NCBI GenBank assembly: GCA_045125095.1
Contig: JBGVMW010000309.1
Location: 1 to 64,000 of the forward strand
DNA: 64,000 nt
Direction of reading: 5' to 3'
Source of the DNA: JBGVMW01 sp045125095
GTDB lineage: Bacteria > Bacillota > Clostridia > Lachnospirales > Lachnospiraceae
The notes under the pieces are model-generated. The model did no database searches. It was not told where the DNA came from and saw only the letters and a program-made list of their open reading frames with translations. The translations under genes were made by a program, and so were the position numbers. Positions 1 through 7,361 of the stretch are shown here, one piece after another. The first letter of the stretch is position 1; each line of letters begins with the position of its first letter.

Positions 1-104
1 GCGCAAGCTGTAAGACCCCTTGAAGACGACAAGGTAGATAGGACAAAGGTGGAAGCGTGGTAACACGTGCAGCTGATTGTTACTAATAGGTCGAGGACTT
101 AACC
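1..104 (+). rRNA. 23S ribosomal RNA, 3' end (partial)
   Basis: The first hundred bases match the conserved 3' terminal part of bacterial 23S rRNA, including the stretches GGTGGAAGCGTGGTAACACG and TACTAATAGGTCGAGGACTT. The gene enters from outside the window, so only the last helices are present. The mature end is placed after GACTTAACC by analogy with other Firmicutes and may be a few bases off. A 12-bp palindrome at 112-123 directly behind it is likely part of the processing region. No 5S rRNA or tRNA gene follows before the first protein gene. Confidence 0.95.
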
Positions 105-204
105 AAGAAAAGAGGTTAACCTCAGAAAAAGGATTCTAAAAAGATATAATTTCAGCGTGTAGTTTTGAGTTTATAATATATAATATAATACAATGTAATA
201 TATT

Positions 205-228
205 AAAGACCGTAAGGTCTTTTTTTTG
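205..228 (+). terminator. Intrinsic terminator of the rRNA operon
   Basis: AAAGACC, a four-base loop (GTAA) and GGTCTTT form a perfect seven-pair hairpin followed by a run of T. It lies about 100 bases after the 23S end and probably ends the rRNA transcript. This leaves no room for a 5S gene in between. Confidence 0.85.
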
Positions 229-344
229 TGTCTATTGAAGTGCATTTTAGAATAGAAGATTATGAGTATTGTAAAAATCATATACTTGCACAAAAAAACA
301 TAGGTAAAATTGTATAAAATATATAGAGATTTTTTAAAAATGAT

Positions 345-354
345 GTGGTATACT
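345..354 (+). promoter_or_regulatory. Possible extended -10 promoter for the HAD hydrolase gene
   Basis: The bases TGGTATACT at 346-354 fit an extended -10 element (TG, one base, TATACT). No good -35 box is visible at the right distance, which is tolerated with extended -10 promoters. It lies about 75 bases before the start codon at 430. The call is inference from consensus only. Confidence 0.4.
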
Positions 355-429
355 AAGTCGGTATGTCGAGAAACGGTACTATAGTTTCTGGTGGCGAATA
401 TTAATTCACGTTCTAGAAAGGCGGTTTAT

Positions 430-1236
430 ATGAAATATAAGGTTTTGGTTTTGGATATAGATGGAACCCTTACCAATAGCAAAAAAGAGATAACACCTGA
501 TACCAAACAGGCATTAATTAAATTGATGGAGTCAGGAATAAAAGTAGTATTAGCATCAGGTAGACCTGTAGCAGGAATACAGCCAATAGCAGAACAGCTT
601 GAACTTAAAAAATACGGTGGATATATTCTTGCATTTAATGGGGCGAGAATAATAGAGTGTAATACAGATACAGTGATTCACGACCAGACATTACCAATAA
701 ATATTATTCCTAAATTATATGATTTATCAAAAGAATATAATGTTAATATTCTTTCGTATGATAAAGATGCTATTATCTCAGAGATTCCAGATGATAAATA
801 TCTTGAGATAGAGGCTAGAATTAATAAGATGCCGATAAGAAAGGTAGATTCATTTAAACAATATATAGATTATCCGGTTAACAAGTGTTTGATAACAGGT
901 GATGGAGAATATTTGGCTGAAGTTGAAAAAAATATAAAAGATAGATTAGAGGGCGAGATTACTGTATATCGTTCGGAAGCATTTTTTTTAGAATGTGTGC
1001 CACTGAATATAGATAAAGCAACTTCTTTAGACGATTTATTGAGATATCTTGGATATACTAAGGAAGAGATGATAGCTTGTGGTGATGGATATAATGATAT
1101 ATCCATGATAGAGTATGCGGGCCTTGGTGTTGCTATGGCTAATGCTAAGGATGAAGTAAAAAAAGTCGCTGATTTCATAACTTTATCTAATGATGATGAA
1201 GGAATAACACATGTTATTAATAAGTTCTTTGATTAG
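430..1236 (+). CDS. Cof-type HAD family phosphatase
   Basis: This 268-residue protein belongs to the Cof/IIB subfamily of HAD hydrolases, cytosolic phosphatases that usually act on sugar phosphates, nucleotides or flavin intermediates. The nucleophile motif DIDGT sits at residues 9-13 (first Asp attacks the phosphate, second acts as acid/base). The magnesium-binding motif GDGYND lies near residue 218 and a cap domain lies between. The length is typical for the family. I place the start at 430 because AAAGGCGG lies five bases before this ATG; an upstream in-frame GTG at 391 has no ribosome binding site. The exact substrate cannot be told from sequence. It appears to be a single gene with its own promoter, possibly co-transcribed with the PHP gene 58 bases downstream. 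Confidence 0.9.
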   Translation: MKYKVLVLDIDGTLTNSKKEITPDTKQALIKLMESGIKVVLASGRPVAGIQPIAEQLELKKYGGYILAFNGARIIECNTDTVIHDQTLPINIIPKLYDLSKEYNVNILSYDKDAIISEIPDDKYLEIEARINKMPIRKVDSFKQYIDYPVNKCLITGDGEYLAEVEKNIKDRLEGEITVYRSEAFFLECVPLNIDKATSLDDLLRYLGYTKEEMIACGDGYNDISMIEYAGLGVAMANAKDEVKKVADFITLSNDDEGITHVINKFFD

Positions 1237-1294
1237 ATTTAGGTAGATAATAACATATGATTAAAGAGTTTGATAATGAAAGAAGGGATAAATA

Positions 1295-2026
1295 ATGAAA
1301 TATGTATTAGATACTCATACACATACTATTGCGAGCGGACATGCATATAATACAATAACCGAGATGGTAGAAGCGGCTAAGAAAAAAGGTCTTGAGGCGA
1401 TTGCAATAACGGACCATGCGCCTAAGATGCCTGGTACATGTCATGAGTTTTATTTTACAAATTTAAAAGCGATTGATAGAAGTGTATATGAAGGTATCGA
1501 AGTTCTTTTTGGAACTGAGCTTAATATAATTGATTATGATGGACATGTTGATTTGTCAGACAAAGTATTAAGTACACTTGACATAGTAATTGCAAGTTTT
1601 CATGTTCCTTGTATTGCACCGGGAACTATAGAAGAGAATACAAATGCGTTGATAAAAGCCATGGAGAATCCATATATTAATATAATTGGACATCCTGATG
1701 ATAATAGATTTAAGATAGACTTTGAACAAGTAGTAGAAGCGTCAAAAGCAACAGGTACATTATTAGAACTTAATAATAGTTCATTAAGGCCTGGAGGATC
1801 AAGAGTAGATCCAATTGAAAATGATAAAGAGATGATAAGAATCTGTAAGGAAAAAAGAGTTCCGATAGTTGTTGGCAGTGATGCACATCATATATCTTAC
1901 GTTGGTGAACATAAGTTAGCATATGATATGCTTGAGGAAGAGAATTTTCCAGAAGAACTTATTATAAATACATCATTGCAAAAACTTAAAAATTTTATAA
2001 ATAAGCATAAAAGCAGTTTACTTTAA
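1295..2026 (+). CDS. PHP-domain phosphatase/hydrolase (YcdX-like)
   Basis: This 243-residue protein is a PHP-domain metal-dependent hydrolase of the YcdX/histidinol-phosphatase-like group. Metal ligands are visible in order: HTHT near residues 7-10, TDHAP near 39-43, an internal FHVP and GHPD, and GSDAHH near residue 197. The family forms a TIM-like barrel with a trinuclear metal site that hydrolyses phosphoesters. The length is that of stand-alone YcdX proteins rather than the larger polymerase PHP domains. A weak ribosome binding site (AGAAGGGAT) precedes the ATG. The substrate is unknown. It follows the HAD gene by 58 bases in the same direction, so the two phosphatases may share a transcript. 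Confidence 0.85.
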   Translation: MKYVLDTHTHTIASGHAYNTITEMVEAAKKKGLEAIAITDHAPKMPGTCHEFYFTNLKAIDRSVYEGIEVLFGTELNIIDYDGHVDLSDKVLSTLDIVIASFHVPCIAPGTIEENTNALIKAMENPYINIIGHPDDNRFKIDFEQVVEASKATGTLLELNNSSLRPGGSRVDPIENDKEMIRICKEKRVPIVVGSDAHHISYVGEHKLAYDMLEEENFPEELIINTSLQKLKNFINKHKSSLL

Positions 2027-2097
2027 AACTTTAGTATGTTAAAATAGTAATGGGTTTTAGTGAATAATATAATTTTGACAAAAAAGGAGAAATTAGT

Positions 2098-2394
2098 ATG
2101 AGCAAAAAAATCAGAACAGAAGCAGTTGATCATTTATTCGAGGCAATTTTAAGCCTTAATGGAACTGAAGAGTGTTACGCATTTTTTGAGGACATTTGTA
2201 CTGTAAATGAATTATTATCATTATCACAGAGATATGAAGTAGCAAGAATGCTTCGTAATCACAAGACTTACTTAGAGATAGCTGAGAAGACAGGTGCTTC
2301 AACAGCAACAATCAGCAGAGTTAATCGTTCACTTAACTATGGTAATGATGGTTATGATATGGTATTTGCAAGAACACCAGAACAGGAAGAGTAG
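2098..2394 (+). CDS. YerC/YecD family TrpR-like regulator
   Basis: This 98-residue protein matches the TrpR-related YerC/YecD family, small helical DNA-binding proteins of Firmicutes. A helix-turn-helix of the Trp repressor type runs over residues 45-80, with YLEIAEKTGASTATISRVNR as the recognition part. No tryptophan-binding role is implied; the targets of these proteins are largely unknown. A strong ribosome binding site (AAGGAG) precedes the ATG. A perfect terminator follows about 90 bases later, so it ends its transcript. It is likely a DNA-binding regulator, with the exact role unclear. Confidence 0.85.
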   Translation: MSKKIRTEAVDHLFEAILSLNGTEECYAFFEDICTVNELLSLSQRYEVARMLRNHKTYLEIAEKTGASTATISRVNRSLNYGNDGYDMVFARTPEQEE

Positions 2395-2485
2395 AAAGAT
2401 ATTATAAATGCGTAAAGTAGACAATGTATATGCATTGTCAGAAATAGCAAGGAAAGAAGTGTCTGGCAATTAAGTTTGCAAGCAT

Positions 2486-2534
2486 AAAAAAGGAAGGATG
2501 ACTTTGAATTGTAAAAGTCATCCTTCCTTTTTGA
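2486..2534 (+). terminator. Strong intrinsic terminator
   Basis: AAAAAGGAAGGATGACTTT pairs perfectly with AAAGTCATCCTTCC and the following T run, giving a long symmetrical hairpin. The A run and T run on either side would let it work in both directions. It ends the YerC transcript and may also stop leftward transcription from the DUF1836 gene. Confidence 0.9.
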
Positions 2535-2552
2535 ACTTCATATTGAAGATTA

Positions 2553-2708
2553 AGTCGTAATGAAGTTAGTATTCAATGTTAAAGTCTAGATAGTTATTAT
2601 CTTGAGTCGCAAAGAAGTTAGTATTCAATGTTAAAGTCTAGATAGTTATTATCTTGAGTTACAATGAAGTTAGTATTTACTATTAAAATCTGGCTAGTTA
2701 TTATCTTT
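2553..2708. repeat. Three tandem 52-bp direct repeats
   Basis: Three head-to-tail copies of a 52-bp unit start at 2553, 2605 and 2657. Copies one and two differ at only a few positions near the start; copy three is more diverged. Each unit contains GAAGTTAGTATT and ends in TAGTTATTATCTT. No open reading frame crosses them. They lie between the terminator and the end of the leftward DUF1836 gene, so they would be in the 3' untranslated part of that transcript. The function is unknown. This covers most of the 344-base gap between genes. Confidence 0.9.
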
Positions 2709-2738
2709 GATATTCTTTGTAAAAGGTAATTTAGTTAT

Positions 2739-3458
2739 TTAGTCTTTTTTTGATTTATCTTTGTTTTTTTCATCTTTTTTAGAATGATTAAACATAGACA
2801 AATCATCGATTATACTTTCAATCATCTGTTTTTTAATATATACATCAAAGCTTAACATGCATACAAATGAAAAAAGTTTTAAAAATTGACTATCATCAGA
2901 TGACGTTTCAGATGATGTATCAAAATCAGATGATTGTTCTTGATTGTTATCTATATCAGAATTAGAAGCTTTTTCTTTTTTTGATGAAAAATGTTCATCT
3001 ACCATTTTATATTTATCAATAACATCACGTGATAAAGCAACAATCTGTGATCTCCCAAGCGAAAATACTTCCTGATATATTTCTTCAAGTGAAGGAGCTG
3101 CATCAGTTTTAAAATATTTGTCAGTTAAAGGATTGAGAAGGCTTTGTATATCGTTTATTGATAATATATTTTTGAAATAGTAGATAAAAATTAAAATCAA
3201 TAAATGTTCTTTAGAATATTTCTTCTTAACTGGTGGTGGAAGTAAATTATTCTTAGCATAGTTATTAATCATAGTCTTAGTTAGAATCTTATCCTGCTCA
3301 TGGCGTTTAAGTGGAGCAAGATGTGAATCCATAAATGTAGTCACCTGATCCATATATAAATCTATATTAGGTATATCTCCAGGTTTAATATATTCAATTT
3401 CTGAAAGTTTTTTAATTAGTTGTTTAACATAATCAGAATTATTTTTTTCAAAATTCAT
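2739..3458 (-). CDS. DUF1836 domain-containing protein
   Basis: This 239-residue protein carries the DUF1836 domain over roughly residues 15-150, a family of Firmicutes proteins with a MerR-like DNA-binding start (KTMINNYAKNNLLPPP is the helix-turn-helix region). The part after residue 150 is a low-complexity acidic and serine-rich linker, followed by a hydrophobic helix near 193-215 and a charged lysine-rich tail. It is probably a transcription regulator; no target is known. The start is supported by GAGGTGATAAAAA before the ATG. The gene stands alone on the minus strand, and its end faces the tandem repeats. Confidence 0.8.
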   Translation of the reverse strand: MNFEKNNSDYVKQLIKKLSEIEYIKPGDIPNIDLYMDQVTTFMDSHLAPLKRHEQDKILTKTMINNYAKNNLLPPPVKKKYSKEHLLILIFIYYFKNILSINDIQSLLNPLTDKYFKTDAAPSLEEIYQEVFSLGRSQIVALSRDVIDKYKMVDEHFSSKKEKASNSDIDNNQEQSSDFDTSSETSSDDSQFLKLFSFVCMLSFDVYIKKQMIESIIDDLSMFNHSKKDEKNKDKSKKD

Positions 3459-3545
3459 TTTTTATCACCTCGTTATTACATTATATAGTATTAAAAACCA
3501 TATGACAACAAAAAGTTAAAATCAAAATCAATAAAATTAATTAAA

Positions 3546-3572
3546 TTCCCCCCTAAAAGGGGGGGGATTTTT
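3546..3572 (+). terminator. Orphan C6/G8 hairpin with T run
   Basis: CCCCCC, loop TAAAA and eight G form a very stable hairpin followed by ATTTTT, which is a plausible rightward terminator. No rightward gene ends before it, because the upstream gene is on the other strand. It would only make sense for an antisense or unannotated rightward transcript, or as a transcription roadblock upstream of the DUF1836 promoter region. Confidence 0.5.
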
Positions 3573-3747
3573 AGAATGTGTATGCTAAAATATGTAAGAA
3601 TGGTTCAACTAATATAGGTTAAAAATGACAATATCAATTGGCTGTATTTGTTAACTACCTATGTAGTATAAAAAGAAAGAGAGTGTGATAAAGAGAGAAT
3701 ATTGTAGTAAAGACTAGTAATTGATAGAACTAATGATATAGACAAAG

Positions 3748-3807
3748 ACTAGTATTGAACAAAGAGTAATTAAAATGACTGATATTAAACAAAGAATAAT
3801 TAGAGCT
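3748..3807. repeat. Two degenerate 30-bp tandem repeats in a long intergenic region
   Basis: Two 30-bp units begin at 3748 and 3778, sharing the core TATTRAACAAAGARTAATTA, and a third partial unit (ACTAGTAAAG) starts at 3808. They lie in the 607-base gap between 3459 and 4065, which is AT-rich and purine-rich on the plus strand and has no plausible gene. Apart from these repeats and the hairpin at 3546-3572, I see nothing clear in this gap. It likely contains the promoter of the pspA transcript. Confidence 0.7.
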
Positions 3808-4065
3808 ACTAGTAAAGAAAAGAAGAAAAGAGAATAATGGATAACTAAAAGAGTAGTGAAGAACTAAAAAGAACATTAATAGCCATAACTAGTGGTAAAA
3901 AGTTAATAGTAAGTTAAGCAAGATTGCTGTTAGCGATAATAAGTAAAGTGCATTTTAAGCTATATTATATATGGTTAAGTGCAGAAATATCTAGTGACTT
4001 TTGATAGTCGGTGTAATATAATAATAATTGTAAAAAGCGTGTTAAACACAAGGAGGATAAAGAAT

Positions 4066-4752
4066 ATGGGAATTATGACAAGATTTAAAGACATTATGTC
4101 AGCTAATATTAATGCATTATTGGATAAAGCAGAAGATCCAGAAAAAATGATAGATCAGTATCTGAGAAATTTAGAGAGTGATTTAGGTAAAGTAAAAGCA
4201 GAAACTGCTTCAGTAATGGCAGAAGAGACAAGAGCAAGAAGAGCATTAGATGAATGTACAGCTAATATAACAAAGATGCAGACATATGCAGAAAAAGCAG
4301 TTGCAGCAGGTAATGATGCAGATGCTCGTCAGTTTTTGGCACAGAAGAAGATATATACAGACAAATTGGCTTCACTACAGCAGACATATCAGCTTGCAGC
4401 AGAGAATGCAACTAAGATGAGACAGATGCATGATAAACTTGTAGCAGATATTAATGATCTTAATGCAAGAAGAGATGCCATTAAAGCTAAAGTTGCAGCA
4501 GCAAAGACACAGCAGAAGATTAATAAAATTGGAGCTTCTGGAGTTGGAGCTTCTAATAACCTTTCAGCTTTTGCAAGAATGGAAGAAAAAGCAAACAAGA
4601 TGCTTGATGAAGCAAACGCAATGTCTGAGTTAAACTCTTCAGCACAGGAGACATCAATAGATGATTTAGCAAGCAAATATGATACACCATCTACAAGTGA
4701 TTCTGAAGTAGATGATGAATTAGCAGCATTAAAAGCTCAGCTTGGTAAATAA
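4066..4752 (+). CDS. pspA: PspA/IM30 family membrane stress protein
   Basis: This 228-residue protein is a PspA/IM30 (Vipp1) homologue, a peripheral membrane coiled-coil protein that assembles into ESCRT-III-like polymers and protects stressed membranes. Almost the whole chain (about residues 20-190) is heptad-rich helix with many alanines. The start MGIMTRFKDIMSANINALLD is the amphipathic membrane-binding helix typical of the family. The start at 4066 is chosen for AGGAGG just upstream; a longer reading frame from 3979 lacks a ribosome binding site. The following zinc-ribbon and SPFH genes mirror the Bacillus subtilis ydjF-ydjG-ydjI group, although a terminator separates pspA from them here. 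Confidence 0.92.
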   Translation: MGIMTRFKDIMSANINALLDKAEDPEKMIDQYLRNLESDLGKVKAETASVMAEETRARRALDECTANITKMQTYAEKAVAAGNDADARQFLAQKKIYTDKLASLQQTYQLAAENATKMRQMHDKLVADINDLNARRDAIKAKVAAAKTQQKINKIGASGVGASNNLSAFARMEEKANKMLDEANAMSELNSSAQETSIDDLASKYDTPSTSDSEVDDELAALKAQLGK

Positions 4753-4773
4753 TTAATTAAGTTATATATCATT

Positions 4774-4812
4774 AAAGGAACCTGTAAGTGTCTGCTTACA
4801 GATTCCTTTTTG
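4774..4812 (+). terminator. Intrinsic terminator after pspA
   Basis: AAAGGAACCTGTAAG and CTTACAGATTCCTTT form a long stem with one mismatch and a TTTTT tail. It lies about 20 bases after the pspA stop codon. It separates pspA from the zinc-ribbon gene, so the latter needs its own promoter or readthrough. Confidence 0.88.
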
Positions 4813-4909
4813 TGACGAAAGAGTGCTATTTTGTGCTAAAAGTACGATGTTTTGTGGCAAAAATACGATATATAATATACGAGATATAAAAATATGAGAT
4901 GGGAGTTGA

Positions 4910-6121
4910 ATGTGTATGGAAGAACAGGTATACCGCTGTGAAGCATGTGGTAGTGTAATGGTATATGATGTAGCAAGTAAAAAATTAAAATGCCCTAATT
5001 GTAATACAGAGATAGAGATAGCTAATGATAAGGATAGTATTGTAGAGCATAAGCTTACACTTGAGGCACGTAGAACATTAAAGCCGGAAGAGAAACCAAC
5101 AACAACAATGGAATGTACCGGATGTGGTGCAGTAATAGAAGTAGGTAAGAATATAACAGCTGTAGAATGTCCATATTGTGGTTCGCAGTATGTATTATCA
5201 CAGAGACAGCTTGATTCAATTATTCCTGATGGTATTATACCATTTGCGATAGATCAGAATCATGTAAATGATATATTTAGAAAATGGGTTAATGGAAGAT
5301 GGTTAGCACCTAATGCTTTAAAGAATCTTTATCAAAATGATAAGATACAAGGCGTATATCTTCCATATTGGACATTCGATGCTAAAGCTAAAGCAGATTA
5401 TACAGCTATGGGTGGAAAACATAGAACTGTTACATATAAAGACAAAGATGGAAATACACAGACTAAGACGGAGACTGATTGGTATCATACAAGAGGTCAT
5501 GTTGATAAGTTCTTTGATGATGTGCTTGTTAAAGCAGTAAAAAGTGATAAAGCTTTTTTACTAGAAAGTGTTGAACCTTACAATACAAAGGAACTTGCAT
5601 CATATTCTCCGGAATATATATCAGGATATATATCAGAATGTTATAGTGTGGATCTGGATACTGCACATCATCAAGCAGTTGCCGATATGAATAGTCAGTT
5701 AAGAAATATGGCAAGGCAGGATGTTTTAAGAAGGTATGATGATGTTAAGGATATTCATCTAAGAGCGGATTTTAGCAATGAATCATATAAGCATATTATA
5801 GTTCCAGTATATACAACATCATATAACTATAAAGGCAAGAATTATAATGTGGTAATAAATGGTCAAAATGGAAAGATAAAAGGAGATTATCCTAAGAGTT
5901 TTGTAAAAATAGGTATAATAATTGCGGCTATATTAGCTGTTATTATAGGTATATATTTCTACTCAGAAGGTGGAAGTAAGACTGATAGTGGTAAAGCTGT
6001 TACTGATACACAATATGCATATTTGGAAGAATCAAATATGAGATATGAAGATGATTATCTTAAAGAGGCAGAAATGATCTATGAGAATACTTATCTGGAG
6101 AACGAAGATATTGTATTATAG
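4910..6121 (+). CDS. Zinc-ribbon membrane protein (YdjG-like partner of PspA)
   Basis: This protein of about 400 residues has two zinc ribbons at its start: CEACG...CPNC near residues 10-31 and CTGCG...CPYC near 71-92. A middle globular part follows, then one membrane helix near 331-350 (IGIIIAAILAVIIGIYFY) and an acidic, tyrosine-rich tail. The order and neighbours fit the Bacillus YdjG type of PspA-associated membrane protein. The start is either the ATG at 4910 (four bases after GGGAG) or the ATG at 4916 (ten bases after it). It is followed 99 bases later by the SPFH gene. The role as a membrane anchor for the PspA/SPFH system is inferred from synteny. Confidence 0.75.
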   Translation: MCMEEQVYRCEACGSVMVYDVASKKLKCPNCNTEIEIANDKDSIVEHKLTLEARRTLKPEEKPTTTMECTGCGAVIEVGKNITAVECPYCGSQYVLSQRQLDSIIPDGIIPFAIDQNHVNDIFRKWVNGRWLAPNALKNLYQNDKIQGVYLPYWTFDAKAKADYTAMGGKHRTVTYKDKDGNTQTKTETDWYHTRGHVDKFFDDVLVKAVKSDKAFLLESVEPYNTKELASYSPEYISGYISECYSVDLDTAHHQAVADMNSQLRNMARQDVLRRYDDVKDIHLRADFSNESYKHIIVPVYTTSYNYKGKNYNVVINGQNGKIKGDYPKSFVKIGIIIAAILAVIIGIYFYSEGGSKTDSGKAVTDTQYAYLEESNMRYEDDYLKEAEMIYENTYLENEDIVL

Positions 6122-6220
6122 AATAAAATGTGAGTATGGTATAAACAGAGAGTGAAATCAAAATAAGTATTAATAGAGAATAGATACAAATAATTAATAT
6201 GATTAACAGGAGGCGTAAAA

Positions 6221-7246
6221 ATGGGATTTTTAGGTGGTCAGTTTGCAAATGTAGTAGAATGGGAAGAATATAGAGATGATATAATCTTTTGGAAATGGTC
6301 AAACAAAGAAATAAAAAAAGGCAGTAAACTTGTTATAAGACAGGGACAGGATGCCATATTTATGTATAATGGTAAAGTTGAAGGTATCTTTACTGATGAG
6401 GGAAGTTTTGATATTGAGTCAGATATCATACCTTTTCTTTCAACATTAAAAGGATTCAAGTTTGGTTTTAATAGTGGAATGAGAGCAGAAGTATTATTTA
6501 TTAATACTAAGATCTTTAATGTTAAATGGGGAACTAAGAATGCAATAAGTATTCCAGCACCTGGGCTTCCAGGTGGAATGCCAATAAGAGCCTTTGGTAC
6601 ATTTGATGTTAAAGTCAATGACTATCTTCAGCTTATTGAATCTCTTGCAGGAATAAAGAGAATGTATACAGTTGAGGATATAAGAGAATATGTATTATCA
6701 ATGCTTGATCCATTACTCATGAAGTGGATTACAAGAGAAGGTAAAGATATGTTTAATCTTCAGATGAACTCAATCGAGATTGCAGATGGTATTAAGACTG
6801 ATCTTGATATGCAGTTAATAAAGAGAGGATTAACATGTACAGCATTTAATTGTTCTAGTTTTACATATCCAAAAGAAGTTCAGGATATGCAGGCTAAGGC
6901 TGCATCACAGTCTATGGTAGGCGATATGGCTAGATATCAGGCATTTGCAGTTACAGATGCTATGTCAAAAGGCGGACAGAGAGGAACTGGAGCTGCAGTT
7001 GATATGGCAAGTATGCAGATGGGAATGATGATGGGGCAGCAGATGGTTAACAATATGTATAATAACAATATGATGAATCAGGGTTATAATCAGCAGATGC
7101 CTAACCAGAATATGAATCAGAATCAACCACAGCAGACATCACAGCAGCCGGCTGGTAATGGTACAGCACCAAAGTTCTGCCCTAATTGTGGTACACCTAC
7201 TAATGGAGCAAAATTCTGTTCAGAATGTGGTCAAAAGTTAGTATAA
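6221..7246 (+). CDS. SPFH domain/virion core-type protein (YdjI-like)
   Basis: This 341-residue protein has an SPFH (band 7/flotillin-like) domain over about residues 25-235, with starting motif MGFLGGQFANVVEWEE typical of the YdjI group. A methionine- and asparagine-rich low-complexity linker (about 260-315) and a C-terminal double zinc ribbon (CPNCG...CSECG, residues 320-337) follow. YdjI-type proteins bring PspA to membrane stress sites together with YdjG/YdjH. A ribosome binding site AGGAGG lies before the ATG. The gene follows the zinc-ribbon membrane protein, and both share the zinc-ribbon theme. Confidence 0.85.
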   Translation: MGFLGGQFANVVEWEEYRDDIIFWKWSNKEIKKGSKLVIRQGQDAIFMYNGKVEGIFTDEGSFDIESDIIPFLSTLKGFKFGFNSGMRAEVLFINTKIFNVKWGTKNAISIPAPGLPGGMPIRAFGTFDVKVNDYLQLIESLAGIKRMYTVEDIREYVLSMLDPLLMKWITREGKDMFNLQMNSIEIADGIKTDLDMQLIKRGLTCTAFNCSSFTYPKEVQDMQAKAASQSMVGDMARYQAFAVTDAMSKGGQRGTGAAVDMASMQMGMMMGQQMVNNMYNNNMMNQGYNQQMPNQNMNQNQPQQTSQQPAGNGTAPKFCPNCGTPTNGAKFCSECGQKLV

Positions 7247-7361
7247 TTGCTATTAGTAACTGTATATGAATAAAAATAAAATCATAAAGCACTTGAACTT
7301 TTAAAACTGACATCGTATTATAGTAAGATATTAAATAAGATGCAGAAGGGAATTGGAACAG

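Noticed and set aside
387..397. Start of a 5S rRNA gene
   Set aside because: Only eleven bases agree, and the rest of the 5S consensus is absent, so it is not annotated as an RNA gene.
2553..2708. CRISPR array
   Set aside because: The three units are direct tandem copies without unique spacers, so this is a tandem repeat and not a CRISPR array. No cas genes are present.
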